Source of the DNA: Alcaligenes faecalis
GTDB taxonomy: Bacteria; Pseudomonadota; Gammaproteobacteria; Burkholderiales; Burkholderiaceae_B
Assembly: GCF_002443155.1 (NCBI RefSeq)
Contig: NZ_CP023667.1
Coordinates: 2,604,001 to 2,668,000 of the forward strand
Direction of reading: 5' to 3'
DNA length: 64,000 nucleotides
Within the stretch, counting starts at the first letter, position 1, and every line of letters begins with the position of its first letter. Both the position numbers and the translations under genes were made by a program. This document shows, in pieces, positions 14,770 to 23,519 of this stretch. The notes beneath the pieces are model-generated. The model was not told where the DNA came from. It ran no database searches and worked only from the letters and a program-made list of their open reading frames with translations.

Positions 14770-15816
14770 ATGACTACGAAGACACGTTTTACATCCAGCA
14801 GGATCGTTTTGCTCAGCCTGACAGCCAGTCTGGTTTCCATGACTGCACAGGCTGACTTGCTAAGCCATAGCGCCCTAGCTATTCCTGCCAGCTTGAAGCT
14901 CAATCAAAGTCCAGGCGTTATCAATGTCCTGACTACCCCGCCCGGCCCGTTCGAGACAAGTGTTGCAAATATTGGCCAGGCCGTAGATAACATTGCTCCA
15001 CTAGAAATAGCAGATACTCTCCGCCCCATTGGGCTAATTCGCGATGAAGCCGCTGTCGATATCGAGATACTGGAGCGCTTGAGAGAACGAATTATTTCTG
15101 CCATTGACCTAAGCCACATAGTCGATAGTAGTGGAGTTGAAGTAACACTCGACACAGCTGAAGACGGCATCGATATCCTAGGCAGTCTCATTGAAAACAC
15201 AAATCTCCCACTCAACGCAGGACAAGCAGCTGGCACTTTGCTGCATGGAGTCAGCGACACCGTCGGTAGCGCAAGAGGTCTGCTTTACAGCAATCCCTAC
15301 TCGATCAGCTCCACGCTGAACAACTTAACGGGCAGCCTTGCTGCTACAACCGATGCTCTCTTGAATGGCGGCAATCAGCTACAACCTTTGCTTGGTGCTC
15401 AAACCACGGCACTCCATAGCAATGCTGGTTTACTAGTCCCTGTCACCAATCTGGTCGATGGGCTGACAGGCGGGTTGACTGGTGGCAATACCGGCACGAA
15501 TGGCCTTCTGGCTCCCGTCACTAATCTGGCCGACTCCCTGACTGGTGGGCTGACAGGCAGCACGGAAGCAAACGCTAGACTACTGGCTCCGGTGACCAAC
15601 CTGGTCGGCAGCGTAACGGGCGGACTTGGTGGTGGCAATGCCGATAATCAGGGTTTGCTGGCCCCTATTACGGCTCTGCTGGGTAATGGCCCGGCTAATC
15701 CCTCCACGGCCGTAACCGAAACACCTCCTGCCAATACGGTGGCTGCCACCAATGCTGGTCTGCTAAGCCCCGTCACAGGCCTGGTTAACGGTTTGCTGGG
15801 CGCTCCCCCGCGCTAA
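14770..15816 (+). CDS. Third repeat protein C: exported, non-lipidated member of the LLAPVT family
   Basis: A shorter (348 residues), more diverged paralogue of unknown function. The signal peptide ends SMTAQA-DLL, an ordinary signal-peptidase I site without a Cys, so it should be released to the periplasm or beyond rather than lipid-anchored. One module like those of the lipoproteins follows (VANIGQAVDNIAPLEI at about 58-73) with an unusual acidic insertion containing EILERLRERIISAIDL. Then come five diverged LLxPVT units and the conserved C-terminus NAGLLSPVTGLVNGLLGAPPR minus its last residue. The ribosome-binding context (TGGAGCAAGTCA) nearly copies that of lipoprotein B. No promoter is seen in the 103-bp gap, so it is probably cotranscribed with B. 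Confidence 0.82.
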   Translation: MTTKTRFTSSRIVLLSLTASLVSMTAQADLLSHSALAIPASLKLNQSPGVINVLTTPPGPFETSVANIGQAVDNIAPLEIADTLRPIGLIRDEAAVDIEILERLRERIISAIDLSHIVDSSGVEVTLDTAEDGIDILGSLIENTNLPLNAGQAAGTLLHGVSDTVGSARGLLYSNPYSISSTLNNLTGSLAATTDALLNGGNQLQPLLGAQTTALHSNAGLLVPVTNLVDGLTGGLTGGNTGTNGLLAPVTNLADSLTGGLTGSTEANARLLAPVTNLVGSVTGGLGGGNADNQGLLAPITALLGNGPANPSTAVTETPPANTVAATNAGLLSPVTGLVNGLLGAPPR

Positions 15817-15828
15817 GGATATGTGCAT

Positions 15829-16353
15829 ATGCCCAATAAACAGCCCCTGACAACTGAATGGACCGAGCCAGAAGCAAGGGACGAAGTTTTGTCAGGGCAT
15901 ATGCAAAACGACATTGTGCGCATGATGTTGCGCCAATTTGATGTTTATCTGGAAGCCAACAAACACCTGCTGGCACAAGCAGCGGGTTTGAGCCTGAATG
16001 AATACAAGGCACTGGAGTTTGTGCTGGAGCTCAAACCCCTGTCGCCCGGCAAACTGGCCCAGTTACTGGACCTGAGCCCCAGTGGTACGCAAGCCCTGAT
16101 CGCTCGTCTGGAAAGCGCTGGCTATTTGCTGCGCAAGCCGCATCCGCGCGACGGACGCATGACCAGCCTGTATCCCAACCAGGAGCGCTGCAAACGCCTG
16201 ATTGCCGATATGGATCTGCCCGCGCATCACATCATGAATGCCACGGCACATTACAACCCCAAGCAGTTAACTGCGCTTTACGACTTTCTTTCCAAGAGTC
16301 TTGGCCACCTGCGCAAGGATGCGCTGGAGAGACTGAAACATAAACCCAATTAG
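15829..16353 (+). CDS. MarR-family transcriptional regulator, second copy
   Basis: A 174-residue MarR protein, paralogous to the one at 11758. The winged helix is LSPGKLAQLLDLSPSGTQALIARLESAGYL with wing RKPHPRDGRM. The ATG at 15829 is chosen because AAGGA at 15815-15819 is well spaced for it; a GTG at 15823 is in frame but too close. It lies 12 bp after protein C and closes the operon, mirroring the lipoprotein A-MarR arrangement. Autoregulation or cross-regulation of the two operons is likely but not shown. Confidence 0.88.
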   Translation: MPNKQPLTTEWTEPEARDEVLSGHMQNDIVRMMLRQFDVYLEANKHLLAQAAGLSLNEYKALEFVLELKPLSPGKLAQLLDLSPSGTQALIARLESAGYLLRKPHPRDGRMTSLYPNQERCKRLIADMDLPAHHIMNATAHYNPKQLTALYDFLSKSLGHLRKDALERLKHKPN

Positions 16354-16380
16354 CAGCGGCCTTGTTTTCTTGCTGTTTTG

Positions 16381-16410
16381 CCCACCAGTGTCCCTGGTGG
16401 GCTTTTTTTG
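16381..16410 (+). terminator. Rho-independent terminator closing the repeat-protein locus
   Basis: The stem CCCACCAG / CTGGTGGG with a 5-base loop is followed by a T-run (16403-16409). Confidence 0.88.
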
Positions 16411-16525
16411 TTAAGCCCCGCTAATTGCAGGGAGCGCTGCCTACCCAGCCAAACGGCCCCATGCTACAAAAGACACTGGTCGGCTTAGCTGGCTTTTTCA
16501 TCGCTAAAACCGTAAGGATGTGTTC

Positions 16526-19375
16526 ATGAAACTCTCTGTACTGATTGCCGCCCTGCGCCTGCGCCATCTTGCAGGGGCTGCGCTGCTGTCCAGTTCACTG
16601 GCTGCCTATGCCCTGCCCGCAGGTCTGGCCCAAGGCCCCTCTGTCGAAGGCGTCACTCAATACACTCTGGACAATGGCCTGCGCCTTGTTCTGGCCCCCG
16701 ACGACTCCAAACCGACGACCACCGTCAACATGACCTACCTGGTCGGCTCGCGACACGAGAACTACGGGCAAACCGGCATGGCTCACCTGCTGGAGCACAT
16801 GCTTTTTCGCGGCACGCCCACCCTGCGCAATGCGCTGGGCGAATTCTCCAAGCGCGGTCTGGAAGCCAACGGCACCACGTCTAGTGACCGTACCAATTAC
16901 TTTGCCAGCTTCGCCGCTGACCCCGAAACCCTGAAATGGTATCTGGACTGGCAAGCCGACGTGATGGTCAACGCCCTGATCGACAAGCAGGATCTGGAAG
17001 CGGAAATGCCCGTGGTGCGCAATGAAATGGAAAGCGGTGAGAACAGCCCTTTCCGTGTTCTGATGCAAAAGCTGACAGCCGCTGCGTACCAATGGCATAG
17101 CTACGGCAAGACCACGATTGGCGCCCGCTCCGACGTAGAAAACGTGGATATTGAACAGCTGCGCAAGTTCTACCACGACTATTATCAGCCCGATAATGCC
17201 GTGCTGTTTGTGACCGGGCAGTTCGATACCGAGCAGACTCTGGAAAACATTGCCAAGGCTTTTGGCTCCATCCCCAAGCCCACTCGCACGCTGCGTCCTG
17301 AGTACACGGTAGAACCTGTACAGGACGGCACCCGCACGGTGACCTTGCGCCGTCACGGTGGTGCACCGCTGATCATGTCGCTGTATCACCTGCCCAGCGC
17401 AGCCAGCCCGGAGTACATGGACTTGAGCCTGGGTATCAGTGCCTTGGGTGACACTCCCAGCGGACAGCTGTACAAGAATCTGGTCAACAAGAACCTGGCC
17501 ACCAGCGTATTCAGCTTTGATTCCGAAAGTCACGATCCAGGCTACGCCCTGTTTGGTGCCGAGCTGAAACCCGATATGGATCAGCAAAAAGCCTTGAAGG
17601 CCATGAATGACACGCTGGAAGGCCTGGCCAAATCCCCGCTGAAAGAAACGGATCTGGAACGCATCCGCAGCCAGTGGATGACGGGTTGGACACAAACCTA
17701 TGCCAACCCCTCCCGCCTGGCCAGCGCGCTATCTGAAGCGGCGGCCAGCGGCGACTGGCGTTTGTTCTTCCTGCAACGAGACCGGGTCGAAGCTGCCAAG
17801 CTGCCCCAAGTTCAAAAGGCGCTGGAAACCTGGCTGGTCGCCAGCAACCGCAGCAATGGTTTGTACATCCCCACGGAAAAACCGCTGCGCGCTCCTGAAG
17901 CCACTACGGTGGATGTGGCCAAGCTGGTCCATGACTACACCGGCAAGGACAGTGGCAAAGCGGTAGAGGCCTTTGACCCCAGCCCTGCCAATATCATGGC
18001 TCGCACCGATCTGCAGCCCTTGTCCTTGGGCAAGGATCTGGGTGAGGTGAAAATGGCACTGCTGCCCAAGGGAACTCGTGCGGAACGTGTGGAAGCCCGC
18101 TTGTCCTTCAAGTTTGGCTCACCTGATCAACTCAAGAACCAGACCGCTACCGCTGCAGCCGTCGCCAGCCTGCTGAGCACCGGCACCAAGAAACTGAATC
18201 GGGAACAGATTTCCGACCAGTTCACCGCCATGCAAACCCAGTTCAGCACCAGCGGCTCCAATGGTCGTCTGTACCTGAGCCTGTCCTCGAACCGCGAGAA
18301 CCTGCCTAAAGCCATTGCGCTGGCGCTGGACGTGCTGCGCAACGCAAACTTCCCCGAGGACGAGCTGAAAAAATATCAGCAAGCCGTGGTTACCGACCTG
18401 AAATCGGCCAGCACCGAGCCCGCTGCTTTGGCTAGCCAGACAATTGAACGCTATACCAACCCATGGCCCAAGGACGATATCCGCTACACGCCCAGCTTTG
18501 AAGAAGGCATAGAGCGCGTCCAGGCGGTAAGCATCAAACAGGTACGTGACTTCCACCAAAAGTTCTACGGGACGGGGGATGTCGCCTTTAGCGCTGTGGG
18601 CGACTTTGACAAGGACGAGGTTCGCAAGGCTTTGGCCGATGGTTTGAAAGGCTGGCGCAAAGCCCCGACCTACCAGCGTCCGGACGACCCACTGCAAACC
18701 GTGGCTCCCAAGGTCTTTGATATCAACACCCCGGACAAGGCCAACGCCTTCTATCTGGCGGATCTGGGCCTGAAGCTGCAAGACAGCGATGCCGACTTCC
18801 CCGCTGTCTATCTGGCCAACTACTTGCTGGGTCTGTCTGAAACCTCGCGCCTGTGGAACCGCGTGCGTGTGGAAGATGGCTTGTCCTACAACGTACGCAG
18901 CCAGGTGGATGCGTCCAGCTACGAGCCCCATGGTTCGTGGACGGTGTATGCCATCCACGCTCCCAGCAACAGTGACAAGCTGGCCAAGACCATCGACGAA
19001 GTGCTGGCACAAACACTGAAAGACGGCTTTAGCGAGCAAGAGATCAAGGAAGGCGTCAATGCCTTGCTGAACTACCGCCGCTTGTCACGCAGCCAGGACA
19101 CCGTGGTCAGCAGCGCCTGGTTGAATTACCTGGATCTGGGTCGCAGCTTTGAATGGTCCGAGAAGATGGATCAGGATCTGCAAAAGCTCAATGCACAGCA
19201 GGTCAATGCCGTTTTGCGCAAGTACCTGAAGCCCAAGGAAATGGTCGTGGCGATTGCCGCTGACCACGAGCGTCAGAAACAAGGTGCTGCCGCTCCTGAG
19301 GCCCAGGAAGCAGAGCAAGGGCAGGCACCCGCTCCGGCTCCCACTGCTCCGGCTGCATTGGAAGCCCAGCCCTGA
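16526..19375 (+). CDS. M16-family zinc metalloprotease (pitrilysin/PqqL-like), exported
   Basis: A 949-residue two-domain M16 peptidase. The ATG at 16526 follows GTAAGGA at good spacing; a GTG at 16520 is in frame but too close. A signal peptide covers residues 1 to about 30, placing the enzyme in the periplasm. The inverted zinc motif HLLEH lies at residues 87-91 and the third ligand is probably Glu167 (NEMESGEN), 76 residues further, so the N-terminal half is catalytic. The C-terminal half (about 500-910) has the M16 fold without the motif, as is normal. The last 40 residues are a Gln/Ala/Pro-rich tail. It stands alone between two terminators. Confidence 0.93.
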   Translation: MKLSVLIAALRLRHLAGAALLSSSLAAYALPAGLAQGPSVEGVTQYTLDNGLRLVLAPDDSKPTTTVNMTYLVGSRHENYGQTGMAHLLEHMLFRGTPTLRNALGEFSKRGLEANGTTSSDRTNYFASFAADPETLKWYLDWQADVMVNALIDKQDLEAEMPVVRNEMESGENSPFRVLMQKLTAAAYQWHSYGKTTIGARSDVENVDIEQLRKFYHDYYQPDNAVLFVTGQFDTEQTLENIAKAFGSIPKPTRTLRPEYTVEPVQDGTRTVTLRRHGGAPLIMSLYHLPSAASPEYMDLSLGISALGDTPSGQLYKNLVNKNLATSVFSFDSESHDPGYALFGAELKPDMDQQKALKAMNDTLEGLAKSPLKETDLERIRSQWMTGWTQTYANPSRLASALSEAAASGDWRLFFLQRDRVEAAKLPQVQKALETWLVASNRSNGLYIPTEKPLRAPEATTVDVAKLVHDYTGKDSGKAVEAFDPSPANIMARTDLQPLSLGKDLGEVKMALLPKGTRAERVEARLSFKFGSPDQLKNQTATAAAVASLLSTGTKKLNREQISDQFTAMQTQFSTSGSNGRLYLSLSSNRENLPKAIALALDVLRNANFPEDELKKYQQAVVTDLKSASTEPAALASQTIERYTNPWPKDDIRYTPSFEEGIERVQAVSIKQVRDFHQKFYGTGDVAFSAVGDFDKDEVRKALADGLKGWRKAPTYQRPDDPLQTVAPKVFDINTPDKANAFYLADLGLKLQDSDADFPAVYLANYLLGLSETSRLWNRVRVEDGLSYNVRSQVDASSYEPHGSWTVYAIHAPSNSDKLAKTIDEVLAQTLKDGFSEQEIKEGVNALLNYRRLSRSQDTVVSSAWLNYLDLGRSFEWSEKMDQDLQKLNAQQVNAVLRKYLKPKEMVVAIAADHERQKQGAAAPEAQEAEQGQAPAPAPTAPAALEAQP

Positions 19376-19407
19376 TAGCTGAAACCCAGGGCCTGCTCAG
19401 GCAGGCA

Positions 19408-19443
19408 TAAAAAAAGCCCGGTACATATGTACCGGGCTTTTTA
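19408..19443. terminator. Bidirectional terminator between the M16 protease and dnaJ
   Basis: AGCCCGGTAC-ATAT-GTACCGGGCT is flanked by A6 on the left and T5 on the right, so it can stop transcription of both convergent genes. Confidence 0.92.
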
Positions 19444-19464
19444 TTTCGCTGTCCCTTGTAGGAT

Positions 19465-20598
19465 TCAGGAGAAGAAACCCTTCACCTTGTCCGTCCAGGA
19501 CTCGCTTTTGGGCGAGTGCTTGACGCCACCATCACTCAAGGCCTGTTCAAACTGACGCAGCAATTTCTTTTGCTCTTCGTTCAAACGTACAGGTGTCTCA
19601 ATCTGAATGTGGCAGTACAAGTCACCGGGGTAGCTGGAGCGCAAGCCCTTGATACCCTTGCCGCGCAAGCGGAATGTCTTGCCCACTTGGGTACCTTCAG
19701 GGATGGTGATTTCGCCACGCCCTGTCAGGGTAGGCACTTCCACCGTTCCGCCCAAGGCCGCCGTGGTAAAGGGGATGGTCAGCTCGCAATGCAGGTCCTC
19801 GCCATCACGCTGGAAAATACCGTGCGGCTTGATGCGGATTTCCACATACAAGTCACCGGCAGGACCACCGTTCACGCCAGGCTCGCCATTGCCGCTGGAG
19901 CGGATGCGCATGCCATCATCAATACCGGCTGGAATCTTGACCTGCAAAGTCTTGGTCTTTTTGACCTTGCCTTCGCCGTGACACACCACGCAGGGATCAG
20001 GAATTTCCTTGCCGCTACCGTGACAGGTCGGGCAGGTTTGCTGCATGCTGAAAATGCCCTGCTGCATGCGCACTGCGCCACTGCCTTGGCAGGTGCGGCA
20101 GGTCTGTGCAGAAGTACCGGGCTTGGCACCCGTACCCGAGCAGGTTTCGCAGTTTTCCCAGCTGGGTACGCGAATTTCAGTATCAAAACCGGCTGCTGCC
20201 TGCTCCAGGCTGATATCCAGCGAATAGCGCAAGTCCGCGCCACGGTAAACCTGAGGGCCACCGCCGCGACGTCCGCCGCCGCCACCAAAGATTTCGCCAA
20301 AAATATCGCCAAAGGCGTCTGCAAATCCGGCCCCGCCCATGCCGCCACCCATACCGCCCATGCCAGCGTTGGGATCGACTCCGGCATGACCATAGCGGTC
20401 ATAGGCTTCGCGTTTCTGTTCGTCGGACAGGATCTCGTACGCTTCCTTGGCTTCCTTGAACTTTTCCTCGGCGTCCTTGCTATCTGGATTACGGTCAGGG
20501 TGGAACTTCATGGCCAGCTTGCGATACGCCTTGCGGATTTCATCCTGCGTCGCATTTTTGGCCACACCGAGAATTTCGTATAAATCGCGTTTTGCCAT
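19465..20598 (-). CDS. dnaJ: Chaperone protein DnaJ
   Basis: Co-chaperone that delivers unfolded proteins to DnaK and stimulates its ATPase. The 377 residues contain an intact J domain with HPD ([11 protein letters not shown], about residues 31-41), a Gly/Phe-rich linker ([19 protein letters not shown]), four zinc-finger repeats ([32 protein letters not shown]) and the substrate-binding C-terminal domain. It lies 102 bp downstream of dnaK. No separate heat-shock promoter is visible in the gap, so it is probably cotranscribed. Confidence 0.98.
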   Translation of the reverse strand: MAKRDLYEILGVAKNATQDEIRKAYRKLAMKFHPDRNPDSKDAEEKFKEAKEAYEILSDEQKREAYDRYGHAGVDPNAGMGGMGGGMGGAGFADAFGDIFGEIFGGGGGRRGGGPQVYRGADLRYSLDISLEQAAAGFDTEIRVPSWENCETCSGTGAKPGTSAQTCRTCQGSGAVRMQQGIFSMQQTCPTCHGSGKEIPDPCVVCHGEGKVKKTKTLQVKIPAGIDDGMRIRSSGNGEPGVNGGPAGDLYVEIRIKPHGIFQRDGEDLHCELTIPFTTAALGGTVEVPTLTGRGEITIPEGTQVGKTFRLRGKGIKGLRSSYPGDLYCHIQIETPVRLNEEQKKLLRQFEQALSDGGVKHSPKSESWTDKVKGFFS

Positions 20599-20640
20599 GT
20601 TTGATTAACGACGTCCAAACGCCGCTGTTTGAATAATAAT

Positions 20641-20675
20641 GCCCGATCTCCAGCGTATGCCGCCAAAGATCGGGC
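20641..20675 (-). promoter_or_regulatory. Hairpin in the dnaK-dnaJ gap
   Basis: GCCCGATCT (20641-20649) and AGATCGGGC (20667-20675) form a perfect 9-bp stem with a 17-base loop. There is no T-run in the direction of transcription. It could be an attenuator or an RNA-stability element that sets the dnaK to dnaJ ratio. Confidence 0.5.
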
Positions 20676-20700
20676 CAGGGAACCTTACTCAGGCTCGCAA

Positions 20701-22626
20701 TTACTGATCGCGTTTGACTTCTTTAAAGTCAGCGTCGACCACGTTCTCGTCGGCGGGCTGCTGGGCCGTACCTTCAGCACCTTCCTGTGCTGCGGCTTGG
20801 GCCTGCATGTCGGCGTACATCTTCTCGCCCAGTTTCTGCGAGGCCACACCCAGTGCTTCCACCTTGGCGTCGATGGCTTCCTTATCGCCTTCTTTCAGCG
20901 TTTCCTCCAGATCAGCGATTGCCTTTTCGATGGCTTCTTTCTCTTCCGCTTCCAGCTTGTCGCCGTATTCCGTCAAGGACTTGCGGGTCGAGTGAATCAA
21001 AGCCTCGGCCTGGTTGCGAGCAACAGCCAGCTCGGCGATACGGTGGTCTTCAGCCGCGTTCACTTCGGCATCCTTGACCATGCGCTCGATCTCCTCGTCG
21101 GACAAACCGGAGTTTGCCTTGATGGTGATCTTGTTCTCTTTACCCGTGCCCTTGTCTTTGGCGGACACGTGCAAGATACCGTTGGCGTCGATGTCGAAGG
21201 TCACTTCAATTTGTGGCAGGCCACGTGCTGCTGGTGGAATGCCCTCCAGATTGAACTCGCCCAGTGCCTTGTTACCGGCAGCGATTTCACGCTCGCCCTG
21301 GAACACCTTGATGGTCACCGCAGGCTGGTTGTCGTCAGCCGTGGAGAACACTTGCGAATGACGCGTAGGAATCGTGGTGTTCTTCTGGATCATCTTGGTC
21401 ATGACGCCACCCAGGGTTTCAATACCCAGGGACAGAGGAGTCACGTCCAGCAACAAGACGTCAGTACGGTCGCCCGACAGGACAGAACCTTGGATGGCTG
21501 CACCAGCGGCAACAGCTTCGTCAGGGTTGATGTCTTTACGTGGGTCACGGCCAAAGAACTCTTTAACGCGCTCTTGCACCTTGGGCATACGGCTCATGCC
21601 GCCGACCAGGATCACGTCGTCGATTTCCGAAACCTTCACGCCAGCATCCTTGATGGCAACACGGCAAGGCTCGATCGTGCGTTCGATCAGGTCCTCGACC
21701 AGCGCTTCCAGCTTGGAGCGAGTGATCTTCAGGTTCAAGTGCTTGGGACCAGAAGCATCTGCCGTGATGTAAGGCAGGTTGATTTCGGTCTGCTGCGTGG
21801 ACGACAGCTCGATCTTGGCTTTTTCAGCGGACTCTTTCAGGCGCTGCAAGGCCAGCACATCCTTGGACAGATCAACGCCGCTTTCTTTCTTGAACTCGTC
21901 GATGATGTAGTCGATGATGCGCTTGTCAAAGTCTTCGCCACCCAGGAAGGTGTCACCGTTGGTGGAGAGCACTTCGAATTGCTTCTCACCGTCGATGTCG
22001 GCGATTTCGATGATGGACACGTCAAACGTACCGCCACCCAAGTCGTACACAGCGATCTTGCGATCACCCTTTTCGGCCTTGTCCAGGCCGAAAGCCAAAG
22101 CCGCAGCGGTTGGCTCGTTGATGATGCGCTTGACGTCCAGACCGGCAATGCGGCCTGCGTCCTTGGTTGCCTGACGCTGGCTGTCGTTAAAGTAAGCAGG
22201 CACGGTAATCACGGCCTCGGTTACTTCTTCGCCCAGATAGTCTTCGGCGGTTTTCTTCATTTTGCGCAAGATGTCGGCAGACACTTGCTGAGGTGCCATC
22301 TTCTTGCCCTGTGCTTCCACCCATGCGTCGCCGTTATCGGCGGCAACAATGGTGTAAGGCACGTGGTCGATGTCTGTCTGAACTGCCTTTTCGGTGAACT
22401 TACGACCGATCAAACGCTTGACCGCGAAGATGGTGTTGGCAGGGTTGGTCACAGCCTGGCGTTTGGCAGGAGCGCCAACCAGGATTTCGCCATCCTGCAT
22501 GTAAGCCACGATGGAAGGGGTCGTGCGACCGCCTTCGGCATTTTCGATAATACGAACCTGGTCGCCATCCAACACCGATACACAGCTATTGGTGGTTCCA
22601 AGGTCAATACCAATGATTTTGCCCAT
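20701..22626 (-). CDS. dnaK: Chaperone protein DnaK (Hsp70)
   Basis: ATP-dependent Hsp70 chaperone. The 641-residue protein begins [16 protein letters not shown], contains the phosphate-binding blocks [12 protein letters not shown] and [10 protein letters not shown], the linker region [11 protein letters not shown], and ends with a Gly/Ala/Gln-rich tail finishing [12 protein letters not shown]. Length and motifs are fully standard. A well-formed sigma-32 promoter lies upstream at 22682-22709, so it has its own heat-shock start even though grpE is immediately upstream. A long open frame on the opposite strand is a codon-usage shadow. Confidence 0.99.
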   Translation of the reverse strand: MGKIIGIDLGTTNSCVSVLDGDQVRIIENAEGGRTTPSIVAYMQDGEILVGAPAKRQAVTNPANTIFAVKRLIGRKFTEKAVQTDIDHVPYTIVAADNGDAWVEAQGKKMAPQQVSADILRKMKKTAEDYLGEEVTEAVITVPAYFNDSQRQATKDAGRIAGLDVKRIINEPTAAALAFGLDKAEKGDRKIAVYDLGGGTFDVSIIEIADIDGEKQFEVLSTNGDTFLGGEDFDKRIIDYIIDEFKKESGVDLSKDVLALQRLKESAEKAKIELSSTQQTEINLPYITADASGPKHLNLKITRSKLEALVEDLIERTIEPCRVAIKDAGVKVSEIDDVILVGGMSRMPKVQERVKEFFGRDPRKDINPDEAVAAGAAIQGSVLSGDRTDVLLLDVTPLSLGIETLGGVMTKMIQKNTTIPTRHSQVFSTADDNQPAVTIKVFQGEREIAAGNKALGEFNLEGIPPAARGLPQIEVTFDIDANGILHVSAKDKGTGKENKITIKANSGLSDEEIERMVKDAEVNAAEDHRIAELAVARNQAEALIHSTRKSLTEYGDKLEAEEKEAIEKAIADLEETLKEGDKEAIDAKVEALGVASQKLGEKMYADMQAQAAAQEGAEGTAQQPADENVVDADFKEVKRDQ

Positions 22627-22681
22627 GATTTTTTACCTGACTAAAAGATTGATTGCGAAAGCAAATTATTTGATGAAATGC

Positions 22682-22709
22682 ATATGGGGAACTCTGCGTG
22701 CATTTCAAG
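22682..22709 (-). promoter_or_regulatory. Sigma-32 heat-shock promoter of dnaK
   Basis: Read on the minus strand: CTTGAA, 14 bp, CCCCATAT. This fits the RpoH consensus CTTGAAA-N11-15-CCCCATNT almost perfectly. It lies about 55 bp before the dnaK ATG. Confidence 0.88.
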
Positions 22710-22812
22710 AGCAACAGCCTTATTTTTTTCACTGTGCAAGCAGCAAGTCCGAAAAAGCATTTGAACACGCGTCAATTCCGGACAGCCTGCTGGCACAGTC
22801 AGGCTGGCTCAA

Positions 22813-23403
22813 TTACTTGGGGGCCGACACCATCACCAAAGCAGGACGCAAAACGCGATCCGAAATGGTGTAGCCCTTTTGCAGCAGCTGGGCAACCGCG
22901 CCTTCTTCAAACTCGGAAGGCACTGCCGAGATAGCCTGATGCAGATGCGGGTCAAACTTGTCGCCAGCTTGCGGGGCCACTTCTTTCAGGCTGTTGCGCT
23001 CGAAAGCCTTGTTCAACTGGCGCAACGTGGTTTCCACCCCTTCTTTCCAGGCTTCAGGAGTTTGCTCGGTCTGGGCCAAGGCAGCCTCCAGGCTGTCGCG
23101 CACTGGAATCAGGCTTTCAGCAAAGGACTCGGTACCAAACTTGCGGGCTTTGGCAACATCATCATCCGCACGGCGGCGGATGTTTTCCACTTCGGCTTTG
23201 GCACGCAGCAACTGGTCGTAGTACTGCGACACTTTTTCCTGGGCCTGGGCCAATTCGGTGGCCAGATCAGCCGCGCTTTCTTCGGGCTGCTGGGCCAAAA
23301 TCTCTGGCTGGTCTTGCTCGACAGCGCCCGCTTGTGCCTGCTCAGGCGTGTTTTCCGTCACTTCCCCGTCCAGAGGCTTATTGGGATCGGCATGTGTAGC
23401 CAT
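22813..23403 (-). CDS. grpE: Nucleotide exchange factor GrpE
   Basis: Exchanges ADP for ATP on DnaK. From the ATG at 23403, which has GGAG upstream, the protein has 196 residues; an in-frame start at 23439 would add 12 unconserved residues and overlap the promoter. It has an acidic, Gln-rich N-terminus, a long helix (about 45-100, [34 protein letters not shown]) and the conserved C-terminal beta domain ([30 protein letters not shown]). It sits between hemH and dnaK in the usual betaproteobacterial order. Confidence 0.97.
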   Translation of the reverse strand: MATHADPNKPLDGEVTENTPEQAQAGAVEQDQPEILAQQPEESAADLATELAQAQEKVSQYYDQLLRAKAEVENIRRRADDDVAKARKFGTESFAESLIPVRDSLEAALAQTEQTPEAWKEGVETTLRQLNKAFERNSLKEVAPQAGDKFDPHLHQAISAVPSEFEEGAVAQLLQKGYTISDRVLRPALVMVSAPK

Positions 23404-23441
23404 TCGATTTATCTCCACTACAGAATTCGTTGATCGCATGA

Positions 23442-23469
23442 AAATGGGGGCATCTGCCCCCAGTTCAAG
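23442..23469 (-). promoter_or_regulatory. Sigma-32 promoter of grpE, overlapping a hairpin
   Basis: On the minus strand: CTTGAA, 14 bp, CCCCATTT, the same spacing as the dnaK promoter. The spacer and -10 contain a perfect inverted repeat, TGGGGGCA-GA-TGCCCCCA (23445-23462), followed by TTTT in the direction of transcription. The same DNA could therefore act as the terminator of hemH. Confidence 0.85.
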
Positions 23470-23519
23470 ACCTGCTTTCGTATTTTGCTGTTCAGGCCCG
23501 TAAAAACCTTTTGTTAGCC

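Noticed and set aside
9962..15816. True collagen triple-helix repeats in the three repeat proteins
   Set aside because: Gly is frequent but there is no sustained Gly-X-Y period; the real unit is 25 residues long.
20629..22644. A 671-codon open frame antisense to dnaK
   Set aside because: Codon-usage shadow of a highly biased gene; the product has no coherent domains, and dnaK on the other strand is certain.
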